From: Sulfuricurvum sp.
Lineage (GTDB): Bacteria; Campylobacterota; Campylobacteria; Campylobacterales; Sulfurimonadaceae
DNA length: 64,000 nucleotides
Assembly (NCBI GenBank): GCA_030692765.1
Contig: JAUYUB010000016.1
Location: 40,341-104,340 of the forward strand
Direction: 5' to 3'
This document shows positions 7,770-15,310 of this stretch, piece after piece. Each line of letters begins with the position of its first letter. Positions within the stretch are counted from its first letter, which is position 1. Made by a program: the position numbers and the translations under genes. The notes under the pieces are model-generated. The model saw nothing but the letters and a program-made list of their open reading frames with translations, ran no database searches and was not told the origin of the DNA.

Positions 7770-9076
7770 AAATTCATTTTATAGGAATCGGCGGTATCGG
7801 TATCTCAGGTCTCGCGAAATACATGCGTTTTAGCGGACACGATGTGAGCGGATCGGACATGAAAGATACCCATATCACTGAATTGTTGCGCAAGCGCGGG
7901 ATTACGGTGAATATCGGTCATGATGCGGCGAATATCCCTGATGGGTGTGAATTGGTCATCCACTCGGCGATCATCAAACCTACCAACTCTGAAATCGTGG
8001 AAGCGAAACGTCGCGGTATCGAAGTACTCCATCGTCGCGATGCCCTATTAAAAATCTTGAGCGAGAAAAAGGTGTATGCGGTATGTGGCGCTCACGGTAA
8101 GAGCACAACAACGGCGATCTTGGCGGCGATCATGGACGGAAGTGCGATCATCGGTGCAGAATCCAAAGGATTCGGCTCGAATGTCCGTTATGACGGTAGT
8201 ACGGATGTATTGCTGTTTGAAGCAGATGAATCAGACGGAAGTTTTTTGAACTCCAATCCGTACTGCTCGATCGTTACCAATGCCGAGCCTGAGCACATGG
8301 AGTATTACAACTACAACATTGATGAGTTTCACAATGCCTATAAACGTTTTATCGAGATGGGAAGCGTGCGGGTGATCAATGCCGAAGACCCGTTTATGGC
8401 GACATTGACCTGTGATGCGTTGCGATTGTATCCAAGTACGGATATTACCAACATTACCTATACCTTGATCGATGATGAGCCGTATACCCGTTTTCACCTC
8501 AAGGGGTTTGGCGAGTTTGAAGTATGGGGATTTGGGGAGCACATCGCAATGGATGCATCATTGGCGATCATGGCGGCGGCACAGACGATGAGCATCGCTT
8601 CCATTCGGGTGCACATCCTTAATTTCCGTGGAATCAAAAAGCGTTTTGATGTGATTTTCAAAGGATCGGATCGTGTTATCATAGACGATTACGCCCACCA
8701 TCCCACCGAGATCAAAGCCACCATGCAGTCTCTGACAACCTATGCAAAGCTCAAAGGCTTTAATCGTGTCGTAGCGATCTGGCAACCGCATAAGTATTCA
8801 CGTACGATTGATAATCTGCAAGCGTTTGTAGAGTGTTTTGAAGGGGTGGATGAATTGGTAATCTTGCCGGTATGGGCTGCGAGTGAAGAACATCGTGATA
8901 TTGATTTTGCAAACGAATTTTCCCGTTACAACCTCATTTTGGCGGATAAGTTGCACCGTGAGGGTGATACGATCCAAGTGATTACCGGTGATAGTGTCTA
9001 TACTACGTATGATAAAGATTTGATCGTCGGCTTTGGAGCAGGGGATCTGACCTATCAATTACGGGGGATTAAGTAA
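7766..9076 (+). CDS. murC: UDP-N-acetylmuramate--L-alanine ligase
   Basis: A 436-residue cytosolic ligase that adds L-Ala to UDP-MurNAc with ATP, the first amino-acid step of peptidoglycan stem peptide synthesis. The N-terminal Rossmann domain opens with HFIGIGGIGISGLA and has GSDMKDT. The central ATPase domain has the P-loop CGAHGKSTTT (about 108-117). ADESDGSFL and NAEPEHMEYY follow. The C-terminal domain carries DDYAHHPTEI and WQPHKYSRT, hallmark Mur ligase motifs. It starts inside the upstream stop (ATGA). The length is slightly short of the usual 450-490. Confidence 0.95.
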   Translation: MKIHFIGIGGIGISGLAKYMRFSGHDVSGSDMKDTHITELLRKRGITVNIGHDAANIPDGCELVIHSAIIKPTNSEIVEAKRRGIEVLHRRDALLKILSEKKVYAVCGAHGKSTTTAILAAIMDGSAIIGAESKGFGSNVRYDGSTDVLLFEADESDGSFLNSNPYCSIVTNAEPEHMEYYNYNIDEFHNAYKRFIEMGSVRVINAEDPFMATLTCDALRLYPSTDITNITYTLIDDEPYTRFHLKGFGEFEVWGFGEHIAMDASLAIMAAAQTMSIASIRVHILNFRGIKKRFDVIFKGSDRVIIDDYAHHPTEIKATMQSLTTYAKLKGFNRVVAIWQPHKYSRTIDNLQAFVECFEGVDELVILPVWAASEEHRDIDFANEFSRYNLILADKLHREGDTIQVITGDSVYTTYDKDLIVGFGAGDLTYQLRGIK

Positions 9077-9079
9077 ACG

Positions 9080-9409
9080 ATGGGATATTTGCTCTGGTTT
9101 AGTATCGTTGTCATTGTTTTTATTTGGATGCACTACTTTACTGCATTGACATGGCGTCAAAAGTGGATGACTCTTATTTTATTGACGTTGATTATTGCCA
9201 ATGCCATTCTTTACAATATTATGAAAGATTTGGAAAGCAAACATATCAATGATATGCAGCTGAAATACAAAAACGGTGAGACACTGCGTTGTAACAAAAT
9301 AAACGTTGATAGAAAATCTTTCACTTACAGTGTCGGAACGCAAAGTTATATCGGCAACCAAGATTCCCGTTATCCCAACCAGATCTTTAGCGCGTCAGAG
9401 TGTCGATGA
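9080..9409 (+). CDS. Small membrane-anchored protein, unknown function
   Basis: A 109-residue protein with two N-terminal hydrophobic helices (about 3-20 and 27-48), followed by a polar segment of about 60 residues with two Cys (CNKI and the SECR end). It lies 3 bases after murC and its stop overlaps the mutS2 start (ATGA). No family is recognised. The tail is probably outside the cytoplasm, but topology is not certain. Confidence 0.65.
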   Translation: MGYLLWFSIVVIVFIWMHYFTALTWRQKWMTLILLTLIIANAILYNIMKDLESKHINDMQLKYKNGETLRCNKINVDRKSFTYSVGTQSYIGNQDSRYPNQIFSASECR

Positions 9410-11625
9410 GTCATCTCTCCGCCAATCTTGCCGAGCTTTTTGGCAAGCTTGATCTGATTGCTCACCTCTCTGAACTTGAGCAGTTTTTCGCACGTTCTCA
9501 AAACGTTGCTATCCCAGGAGATCAGGAGCGCCATTATCGCTATATTCAGGCACTTGATCTATTAGAGTTCAAAGCACCTTCCAAAAGCATCCCGTTTGAA
9601 ACCATTATCAATCATCTCAAAAAGCAGGGTGTTTTGCGTTTTGAAGATATGTTTGAGCTGATCAAAGTAGTCCGCTATTTTCGCACCCTTCGCAACAGTG
9701 CTTTTGCGGGATTGATCGGGGAGTGGATGGAGACGATCCAAATCTCTGAACCGTTTAGTGAGATTGACGACTATTTTGATGAGACGGGTAAATTTATCGA
9801 ATCGCGTGATGAAGAGCTACACCGCATTGCCCAACGGATCAAGGCGATAAAGACCGAGATCAATGAGTCGATGAAACGGCTTTTGTACACCCAAAAGCTG
9901 GCCCCATATCTCGTGGATACCCAAGTGCACTATATCAACGACGAAGAGTGTCTGCTGTTGCGCGGCGGATTTAACCATGTGTTCAAAGGTGCTGTTATCG
10001 GTCGTACGGCAGGGGGATTTTTCTACGTCGCTCCCGATGCGATCTTGCGTTCCAAAGAGCAGCTGCGCCATGTGATGCAAGATCGTGAAGCGAAGCTGTA
10101 TGAGTATGCCAAGCGCTTTTCTTCCAAACTCGCACCGTTAACACCGTTTATCGGGTTTATCGACCGTGAGTTTGAGCGGTTTGACCATTATCAAGCGCGT
10201 GTTTTGTTTGCCCGTTCCAAGGGGTATGCGATACTCAAACCGCAAAGTGACAATAAAATCATTCTTGAAGAGTTCTCTCATCCGGCACTGCATAAGCCAA
10301 AGCCGGTCAGTGTCGAATTTCGCGGAAATTTATTGATGATTACAGGTGTTAATGCCGGTGGTAAGACGATGTTACTTAAATCAATTCTCAGCGCGTGTGC
10401 GATGGCCAAATATCTGATACCGATGAAACTCAATGCCCATAAATCGCATATCGGCGGATTTAAACGTATCGAAGCCGTGATCGATGATCCTCAAAATGTG
10501 GGTAATGACATCTCGACCTTTGCGGGTCGTATGGTGCAGTTTAGTCATCTGTTTGAGCATAAAAATGCTCTTGTAGGGGTAGATGAGATCGAATTGGGTA
10601 CGGACAGTGATGAAGCGGCGGCATTGTTTGCCGTGGTCTTGGATGATCTGATCAAACGGGGGCAGAAGATCATCGTCACCACCCACCATAAACGTCTTGC
10701 TGCATTGATGGCGGATCGTGATGATGTGGAGCTGTTGGCGGCGATCTATGACGAAGAACACCGTGTTCCGACCTACGAGTTTCTAAACGGCGTGATCGGA
10801 AAGAGTTATGCGTTTGAGACAGCATCACGCTACGGTATTAATCAAAACATTATCAGCCGTGCCAAAGTGCTGTACGGTGAAAATCATGAGAAGCTCAATA
10901 TCCTCATCGAACGCGGAAGCGAACTTGAACGTGCGCTGAAGATGAAGAACAAAGAGGTCGATGAGCGATTGGACTTGCTCAAGAGTCAAGAACTAGCTCT
11001 AAAAGAGGCACGCGAAACGCTTCGCAGTGAACTCGATGCCGAGAAAAACCGTCTTCGTGCGCTGTATGATGCAGCGACCAATGAGGCAAAAGAGGCAGCA
11101 CGAGGGATGGATATGGCAGCGATCCATAGACAGCTCAACAAAGCAGCCTCGATGATCCCCAAAGATCAGCCGTTGAAGATTGCTGAGCCTGAGCCAATTG
11201 TATTTACAGTAGGGCAAACAGTGAAATATCGAAATCAACGCGCAACGATTGTGAGTATCGGAAGCAAAGATGCGATGATCGAGGTGGAAGGGATGCGCTT
11301 GCGGGTTAAACTCTTCGATCTCAAGCCCTCAGGCAATCTGCCGAAAAAAGTCAAAACAACCCATACCGCGCAGATCGACCAAAAAAGCGGGCTCAAACTT
11401 GATCTGCATGGTCTGCGAGGTGAAGAAGCGTGTGAGAGAATGGATAAGTTTCTTTCCGATGCGCTGCTCCAAGGGTTTGATGAGGTTATCATCTATCATG
11501 GTATCGGGACGGGGAAACTTTCCTATGCCGTTAAAGAGTTTTTAAAAGTCCATCCGAGTGTCAAAAGCTTTACCGATGCTCCTCAGCATTTGGGTGGATT
11601 TGGGGCGAAGATTGTGAGACTGTAA
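9406..11625 (+). CDS. mutS2: MutS2 DNA-binding ATPase with Smr nuclease domain
   Basis: A 739-residue MutS2 protein. In related bacteria MutS2 suppresses recombination and processes branched DNA or collided ribosomes rather than repairing mismatches. The MutS core (about 1-290) leads into the ATPase, with Walker A GVNAGGKT, signature STFAGRM and Walker B region VGVDEIELGTDSDEAA. A charged coiled coil (about 490-590) and a short beta domain follow. A C-terminal Smr domain has LDLHG and HGIGTG. A GTG at 9400 is in frame, but the ATG at 9406 is preferred because it forms ATGA with the previous stop, the style of this operon. The final ELGTDSDEAA departs from the usual GTGTDPxEG. Confidence 0.92.
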   Translation: MSHLSANLAELFGKLDLIAHLSELEQFFARSQNVAIPGDQERHYRYIQALDLLEFKAPSKSIPFETIINHLKKQGVLRFEDMFELIKVVRYFRTLRNSAFAGLIGEWMETIQISEPFSEIDDYFDETGKFIESRDEELHRIAQRIKAIKTEINESMKRLLYTQKLAPYLVDTQVHYINDEECLLLRGGFNHVFKGAVIGRTAGGFFYVAPDAILRSKEQLRHVMQDREAKLYEYAKRFSSKLAPLTPFIGFIDREFERFDHYQARVLFARSKGYAILKPQSDNKIILEEFSHPALHKPKPVSVEFRGNLLMITGVNAGGKTMLLKSILSACAMAKYLIPMKLNAHKSHIGGFKRIEAVIDDPQNVGNDISTFAGRMVQFSHLFEHKNALVGVDEIELGTDSDEAAALFAVVLDDLIKRGQKIIVTTHHKRLAALMADRDDVELLAAIYDEEHRVPTYEFLNGVIGKSYAFETASRYGINQNIISRAKVLYGENHEKLNILIERGSELERALKMKNKEVDERLDLLKSQELALKEARETLRSELDAEKNRLRALYDAATNEAKEAARGMDMAAIHRQLNKAASMIPKDQPLKIAEPEPIVFTVGQTVKYRNQRATIVSIGSKDAMIEVEGMRLRVKLFDLKPSGNLPKKVKTTHTAQIDQKSGLKLDLHGLRGEEACERMDKFLSDALLQGFDEVIIYHGIGTGKLSYAVKEFLKVHPSVKSFTDAPQHLGGFGAKIVRL

Positions 11626-11645
11626 AATGTTCCATTATTTTGCTT

Positions 11646-11680
11646 TCCGTTCGCCCTGAGCTAGTCGAAGGGTGTACGGA
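11646..11680. repeat. REP-like palindromic element
   Basis: An imperfect inverted repeat with 12-base arms: TCCGTTCGCCCT pairs with AGGGTGTACGGA (10 of 12), around a GAGCTAGTCGA centre. It resembles the widely dispersed CCTGAGC-TxGTCGAAGGG palindrome I recall from many bacterial genomes. It stands 21 bases after mutS2 and marks the start of a gene-poor stretch (11626-12166). It could also form a transcript-end hairpin, but no T-run follows. Confidence 0.55.
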
Positions 11681-11689
11681 TTCATAGTT

Positions 11690-11722
11690 GACAAGCTCAT
11701 TACGAGTGAAACACTCCTTGTC
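11690..11722. repeat. Nested inverted repeat
   Basis: GACAAG (11690-11695) and CTTGTC (11717-11722) enclose a second perfect repeat, GAGTG-AAA-CACTC (11704-11716). The unpaired bases on the left arm make this a bulged hairpin. Its role is unknown; it sits just after the REP-like element and may be part of the same mobile or degraded unit. Confidence 0.45.
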
Positions 11723-11770
11723 ATCCTATACTATACTCCCATACAAAAGTATTGTTAATTTATAAAATAG

Positions 11771-12014
11771 ATGATACAGTTACTGTATGAAAAAGTTCCA
11801 GAAAACGAACATAATATTTCTAATCTTCATGAAAAATATAAAGAGTTATATTCTGCAGATGAGTTCAATATAAAAATTCCATTTACTAAAGAAGTAGAGT
11901 ATATTGGTTTTGGTAAAGCAGAAATTGCAAAGCTGTCCTGTTGGAAATAAAGGTGAAAATTACAGCCCAATAACTAAGTATGAAATAGGTATATTGGAAT
12001 TTTATAAAAGGTAA
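11771..12014 (+). pseudogene. Frameshifted remnant ORF, unknown family
   Basis: An AT-rich ORF starts with ATG at 11771 and runs 59 codons to a TAA at 11948-11950. The +2 frame continues from the same point (after about 11930) with a plausible segment beginning SCPVGNKGENY and ends at the TAA at 12012-12014. Both halves have similar coding-like composition, so one indel in a gene of about 80 codons, or a fragment of a longer gene, is likely. There is no clear ribosome site. No family is recognised. It sits immediately before the attC-like site, where a cassette gene would be. Confidence 0.4.
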
Positions 12015-12053
12015 TTTTTAGATTTTGGATGTAAAATATATCCATGTGAAGAT

Positions 12054-12131
12054 GTTTAACAAAGCAAAGGAGACCAATCAAAAACCCTCAGGCAGTTTTT
12101 GATTGCTCATTTCAAACGTTCGGCGTTACGG
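12054..12131 (+). repeat. Integron attC-like site
   Basis: A 78-base stretch has the layout of an integron recombination site. The left end is GTTTAAC (12054-12060), which fits the inverse core RYYYAAC. The right end carries GGCGTTACGG (12122-12131), close to but not exactly GTTRRRY. TAAC and GTTA pair. Inside, AAAGGAG pairs with CTCATTT with one mismatch. A perfect 10-bp stem, CAATCAAAAA (12075-12084) and TTTTTGATTG (12096-12105), forms the centre. The core mismatch at GTTACGG and the lack of an integrase or a second site keep confidence moderate. Alternatively it is a plain hairpin, such as a terminator of the preceding ORF. Confidence 0.4.
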
Positions 12132-12166
12132 GACACGGTTTCCGTTGGCTCGTAGAAGGAGACATT

Positions 12167-13195
12167 ATGGCATCGACCCAAGAGTACGATCAAGTGGCAA
12201 GTGACATGCGTCGGTCAAGTGACCAGTCAGACGGTAACTTAAATGCAAGAGAGTTGATTCGGTACGCTACGCTCGCAGCCTCTAGCCACAACACACAGCC
12301 GTGGAAGTTCCGTATCCGAAAAGACAAGATTACGATCTTGCCAGATTTCTTGCGGTGCTGCCCGGTTGTTGATCCAGATGACAGTCATCTCTTCAAAAGC
12401 CTAGGCTGCGCGGCCGAGAATCTTGTTCATGCAGCTGCGGCACAGGGCTTTTCAGCTGAGGTTCGATTCGATGCCGATGAAAATGGCATTAATATTTTTT
12501 TGAAAAGTGACGTCAAGGCATGTGCGACGGATCTTTATCGGGCAATACCCAAACGGCAGTGTGTGAAGGCGGCCTATGATGGCAGCCCAATTGGAGTGAC
12601 GGAGCTTGAGAAATTGAAAAGGGCGGGTGAAGGACCATTTGTCCGTACCATCATGTTATCGTCAGATATGCAGAAGAGTGCAGTGATTGATTATGTAACG
12701 CGAGGAAATATCGCCCAGTTGAGTGATCGGGCGTTCCGAAAGGAACTTATTGCTTGGATTCGTTTCAATATTGGCGAGGCAATGCGTATGGGCGACGGCT
12801 TGGCCGGGCGCATCAGTGGCCAACCGGCATTGCCGAGGTGGTTGGCAAAATTGATTATGGGGGTAGTGCTGACACCAAAGGGGCAAGCCGATACAGATGC
12901 CACGAATATTAGGAGTTCAACCGGTATCGCGGTCTTTGTATCAAGCCACAACAATAAAGCCGCTTGGGTTGAAGTTGGGCGCGCATATGAGCGCTTCGCC
13001 CTGCAAGCGACTGCACTTAATATTTGTACTGCCTTCATCAACCAGCCAATCGAAGTGAGCGAGTTACGCCCGCAGTTCGAATCATGGTTGAAGCTTGAAG
13101 GAGAATACGCGCTTCTAATGGTTCGCTTCGGCCATGGTCCCGTGGCACCTTTTAGTCTGCGTCGTCCAATTGATGATGTGATTATTGAAGACTGA
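12167..13195 (+). CDS. Acg-family nitroreductase-fold protein, probably acquired
   Basis: A 342-residue protein resembling the Acg/nitroreductase-like family named after mycobacterial Acg. These bind or sequester FMN, or act as flavin oxidoreductases. The defining N-terminal segment SSHNTQPWKF (about 39-48) is present, as is a C-terminal segment, LNICTAFINQPIE. A good ribosome site (AAGGAG) precedes ATG 12167. The codon choice (frequent GCC, CGG and CAG) and higher GC differ by eye from neighbouring genes. It is flanked by an attC-like site and toxin-antitoxin genes, so horizontal gain is likely. A catalytic role is not certain. Confidence 0.75.
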   Translation: MASTQEYDQVASDMRRSSDQSDGNLNARELIRYATLAASSHNTQPWKFRIRKDKITILPDFLRCCPVVDPDDSHLFKSLGCAAENLVHAAAAQGFSAEVRFDADENGINIFLKSDVKACATDLYRAIPKRQCVKAAYDGSPIGVTELEKLKRAGEGPFVRTIMLSSDMQKSAVIDYVTRGNIAQLSDRAFRKELIAWIRFNIGEAMRMGDGLAGRISGQPALPRWLAKLIMGVVLTPKGQADTDATNIRSSTGIAVFVSSHNNKAAWVEVGRAYERFALQATALNICTAFINQPIEVSELRPQFESWLKLEGEYALLMVRFGHGPVAPFSLRRPIDDVIIED

Positions 13196-13294
13196 CCAAT
13201 AGGATTAGCAAATTACAGCTATGCATAGTGACACCGACTCACTTGAAATGTGGGAATATATAAGGCCGCTCTTCAAAATCACTCTAACCTAAAA

Positions 13295-13336
13295 TTGACA
13301 CAACCAGTCTTTATTCGGTATCATATTAAGACCGAA
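13295..13336 (+). promoter_or_regulatory. Promoter and operator of the first toxin-antitoxin pair
   Basis: A consensus TTGACA (13295-13300), an 18-base spacer and TATCAT (13319-13324) form a strong promoter. An exact inverted repeat, TTCGGT (13314-13319) and ACCGAA (13331-13336), brackets the -10 box. Type II antitoxins of the Phd/YefM class usually repress their own operon, so this is the likely binding site. GGAG follows directly after the right arm. Confidence 0.65.
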
Positions 13337-13346
13337 GGAGTTACTA

Positions 13347-13619
13347 ATGCAGTTAATGAATGATATTAAACCCATTACCTATTTAAAGAGTCGAGCGGCA
13401 GATGTACTGAAACATATTAATGAAACGCATAGACCTATGATCATCACCCAAAACGGTGAAGCCAAGGCGGTTATTCAAGATCCGCAAAGTTATGAAGATA
13501 TGAAAAATGCTATTTCACTTTTAAAACTGCTGTCGTTTGCCGAAGAAGATATAAAAAATGGAAATGTGCAGAGCGAAGAGGATGTATTTCGTTCGGTAGA
13601 AGAATTACTGAAAAAATGA
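13347..13619 (+). CDS. Type II antitoxin, Phd/YefM family
   Basis: A 90-residue protein. The N-terminal DNA-binding part has the YefM/Phd pattern: ITYLKSRAADVLKHI, then a beta hairpin with PMIITQNGEAKAVIQD, then SYEDMKNAI. The acidic C-terminal tail (about 60-90) would wrap around and neutralise the toxin. AAGGAG lies at a good distance from ATG 13347. It overlaps the toxin gene by 4 bases (ATGA), the standard antitoxin-first order. Confidence 0.85.
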   Translation: MQLMNDIKPITYLKSRAADVLKHINETHRPMIITQNGEAKAVIQDPQSYEDMKNAISLLKLLSFAEEDIKNGNVQSEEDVFRSVEELLKK

Positions 13620-13948
13620 CTAAAACCTATAAACTACTATGGACGCTCAATGCTAAAAGTGACCTTTTGAATATTATTGAATATATTAAAAAAGATAGTC
13701 CGAGCAATGCAAATGATATTTATTTAAAAATTAGAGAAGAAGCCCATTCCAGTAATTTTTTCCCTTTAAAAGGGAGAGTTGTACCAGAACTCCAGAAAGA
13801 AGGGATAACGCTGTATAGAGAGGTTATCGCGTCTCCTTGGAGGATTATCTACAAAGTCGGCAATGACACGGTGTACATCATGGCTATTTTAGACTCAAGA
13901 CAAAATGTTGAAGAGATATTGCTGCAAAAGCTTTTAAAAAAATCTTGA
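13616..13948 (+). CDS. Type II toxin, RelE/ParE superfamily
   Basis: A 110-residue toxin of the RelE/ParE fold. The layout is typical: an N-terminal strand (YKLLWTLNAKSDL), two helices, a P-L-K-G-R-V-V-P-E segment, then the YREVIASPWRIIYKV strand and a C-terminal DSRQN strand. The segment order is closest to ParE-like members, which inhibit gyrase, but mRNA-cleaving RelE activity cannot be excluded. It is translated together with the Phd/YefM-type antitoxin just upstream. Confidence 0.82.
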   Translation: MTKTYKLLWTLNAKSDLLNIIEYIKKDSPSNANDIYLKIREEAHSSNFFPLKGRVVPELQKEGITLYREVIASPWRIIYKVGNDTVYIMAILDSRQNVEEILLQKLLKKS

Positions 13949-13997
13949 GCTAAAGCGGTGTCGGAATAAATACATAATTTAAACAAAAAGAGAAACA

Positions 13998-14099
13998 TTG
14001 CACACATTTCAAATTTCAGAGCCACTGTTAGAAAATTTTAGAAATGACAAATTAAGTGATGTAAGAGAAAAAGGGGACAGGCTACTCTTTAATATATAA
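13998..14099 (+). pseudogene. Truncated copy of the gene at 14820-15275
   Basis: A TTG-initiated reading frame encodes about 25 residues closely matching the start of the 151-residue protein downstream (HTFQI-SE-LLENF-NDKLSD versus HTFQI-AE-VLDAY-NYKLSD). The similarity includes the leader TAATTTAAACAAAAAGAGA. It breaks off near 14071 where a GGGGACAGGCTACTC sequence begins, and stops at 14097-14099. This is the 5' remnant of a duplicated gene, interrupted or deleted at that point. Confidence 0.65.
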
Positions 14100-14117
14100 G
14101 ATCAATAAGAGATCCCC
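14073..14117. repeat. Imperfect palindrome at the break of the truncated gene copy
   Basis: GGGG (14073-14076) with CCCC (14114-14117), and CTCTT with AAGAG further in, form a long bulged hairpin beginning GGGGACAGGCTACTC. It starts exactly where similarity to the downstream gene ends. Sequences of this type accompany IS200-like REP-associated transposases in other bacteria as I recall them. No such transposase is present here. Confidence 0.4.
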
Positions 14118-14128
14118 TAAAAACATTG

Positions 14129-14146
14129 TATAATTCTTTAAAGAAT
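14129..14146 (+). promoter_or_regulatory. -10 box fused to a 14-bp palindrome, second toxin-antitoxin pair
   Basis: A perfect TATAAT (14129-14134) overlaps the perfect palindrome ATTCTTTAAAGAAT (14133-14146). The start codon follows at 14164 with AAAGGA between. A dimeric Phd/YefM antitoxin bound here would cover the transcription start, so this is the likely autoregulatory operator. Its sequence is unrelated to the operator of the first pair, so the two modules are probably regulated separately. Confidence 0.6.
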
Positions 14147-14163
14147 ACTACAAAGGATTAATT

Positions 14164-14454
14164 ATGATTGCATACAGTCGTGAAGAGATGGTATCGGTTA
14201 CTGATCTGCTTAAAACACTGCGTCAAACATTGGATAAAATTTCCCATCATAGTGTTGAAAAAATTGCTGTGATGAAAAATAACCGCCCTGAAGCGGTCAT
14301 GCTGAGTATTGATGAATACGAGCGGATAAAAGAACTAGCAGATATGGCAGAACATATCGGTTTGGCAGAAGTGATCCGTGAACGTAAAGAAACTCCAAAA
14401 GAGTCTTATATCCCATTTAATGATGTCATGGCAAAAGCGGGTATTGTCCTGTAA
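14164..14454 (+). CDS. Type II antitoxin, Phd/YefM family (second module)
   Basis: A 96-residue antitoxin. The N-terminal fold has the family pattern AYSREEMVSVTDLLKTL, then KIAVMKNNRPEAVMLSIDEYERI. The C-terminal half (about 60-96) is a toxin-binding tail ending in NDVMAKAGIVL. It is not closely similar to the antitoxin at 13347. The toxin gene starts on the last base of its stop codon (TAATG). Confidence 0.85.
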   Translation: MIAYSREEMVSVTDLLKTLRQTLDKISHHSVEKIAVMKNNRPEAVMLSIDEYERIKELADMAEHIGLAEVIRERKETPKESYIPFNDVMAKAGIVL

Positions 14455-14759
14455 TGGCATACACGCTCAAATTTCATCCAGAAGCCGAAAAAGAGTTTTT
14501 AAAGTTGGATAATGGAGTTCGTGAACGGGTTGCTAAACAGCTTGTAAAAATTTCTGTTTCTCCTGAGTTGGGAGAGAAGCTTGGAAATAGAAGTGGGATC
14601 GATCTCTCTGGGTATCGAAAGATGTATGCCGAAAAAAAGAAAATTCGGATCGTTTATGAAGTGATCGAAGAGGAAATTTTGGTCCATATCATGGCGATCG
14701 GTGAACGGGATGATATGGCGGTGTATAAAACGGCATTGAAACGATTAAAAGAAAAATAA
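14454..14759 (+). CDS. Type II toxin, RelE family (second module)
   Basis: A 101-residue RelE/StbE-type toxin, expected to cut mRNA in the ribosome. It has the start YTLKFHPEAEKEFLKLD, the segment LSGYRKMYAEKKKIRIVYEV, and the end HIMAIGERDDMAVYKTA. The basic residues clustered in the central strands (R and K of YRKMYAEKKKIR) are those usually needed for RNA cleavage. It is distinct from the ParE-like toxin of the first pair. Confidence 0.87.
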   Translation: MAYTLKFHPEAEKEFLKLDNGVRERVAKQLVKISVSPELGEKLGNRSGIDLSGYRKMYAEKKKIRIVYEVIEEEILVHIMAIGERDDMAVYKTALKRLKEK

Positions 14760-14819
14760 AGAATAGGGTCAAGTGATCCCCAAGTCATTAATTAGATAAT
14801 TTAAACAAAAAGAGAATCA

Positions 14820-15275
14820 GTGCACACATTTCAGATTGCAGAGTCAGTATTAGATGCGTATAAAAATTATAAACTGAGTGATGAAAGAATCAACTTTTTA
14901 ACAACACAGGCCAATGAGCAGCTCGCAGAAATGGCTCAAAACAAAGAGCTCTATGACAGTTTTTTAAAAAAAGTGAATGCACCCCAAAAGATAGACAATA
15001 TTATTCTTTGGATACTGCTGATGTCAAATGAAACAATCGGTAGTAAATACATCAGAGAGTTCAAAAAAGATTTTAGAAAATTTATCCCAGTCAGTGACCT
15101 GGCTGATTTATTACTCTACGCTATTCATCTAAAGAAACTCAAAAACATTGAGTTGGACGGATTTGACTATTTATTTGAATACGAAGAAGAGGGGATGGAA
15201 GTGATGGATCAATATGCTTTTACAAACGTCTTGCTCTACATCCAAAGTTCAAAAGAAGTCCAAATGGAGTTTTAA
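14820..15275 (+). CDS. Helical protein of unknown function, duplicated locally
   Basis: A 151-residue protein, mostly helical, without signal peptide, membrane segment or recognised motif. The start is a GTG at 14820 behind AAAAAGAGA. A truncated copy of its first 25 residues and its leader lies at 13975-14070, on the other side of the second toxin-antitoxin pair. Its presence in an accessory island beside toxin-antitoxin genes is suggestive, but no function can be given. Confidence 0.65.
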   Translation: MHTFQIAESVLDAYKNYKLSDERINFLTTQANEQLAEMAQNKELYDSFLKKVNAPQKIDNIILWILLMSNETIGSKYIREFKKDFRKFIPVSDLADLLLYAIHLKKLKNIELDGFDYLFEYEEEGMEVMDQYAFTNVLLYIQSSKEVQMEF

Positions 15276-15279
15276 TAGA

Positions 15280-15297
15280 GCTCAGATAAAACTGAGC
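15280..15297. terminator. Small hairpin between convergent genes
   Basis: GCTCAG (15280-15285) and CTGAGC (15292-15297) pair perfectly around ATAAAA, five bases after the stop of the 151-residue gene and 14 bases from the end of selO on the other strand. The position suits a bidirectional terminator, but neither side has a strong T-run. Confidence 0.35.
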
Positions 15298-15310
15298 CCT
15301 AGATGGTTAA

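Noticed and set aside
12075..12105. The CAATCAAAAA/TTTTTGATTG stem as an intrinsic terminator
   Set aside because: No T-run follows on either strand, and the flanking core-like sequences fit an attC-type site better. It is kept as an alternative only.
11626..15310. Insertion sequence or transposon in the accessory island
   Set aside because: No transposase frame, no pair of terminal inverted repeats enclosing the block and no clear target duplication could be seen.
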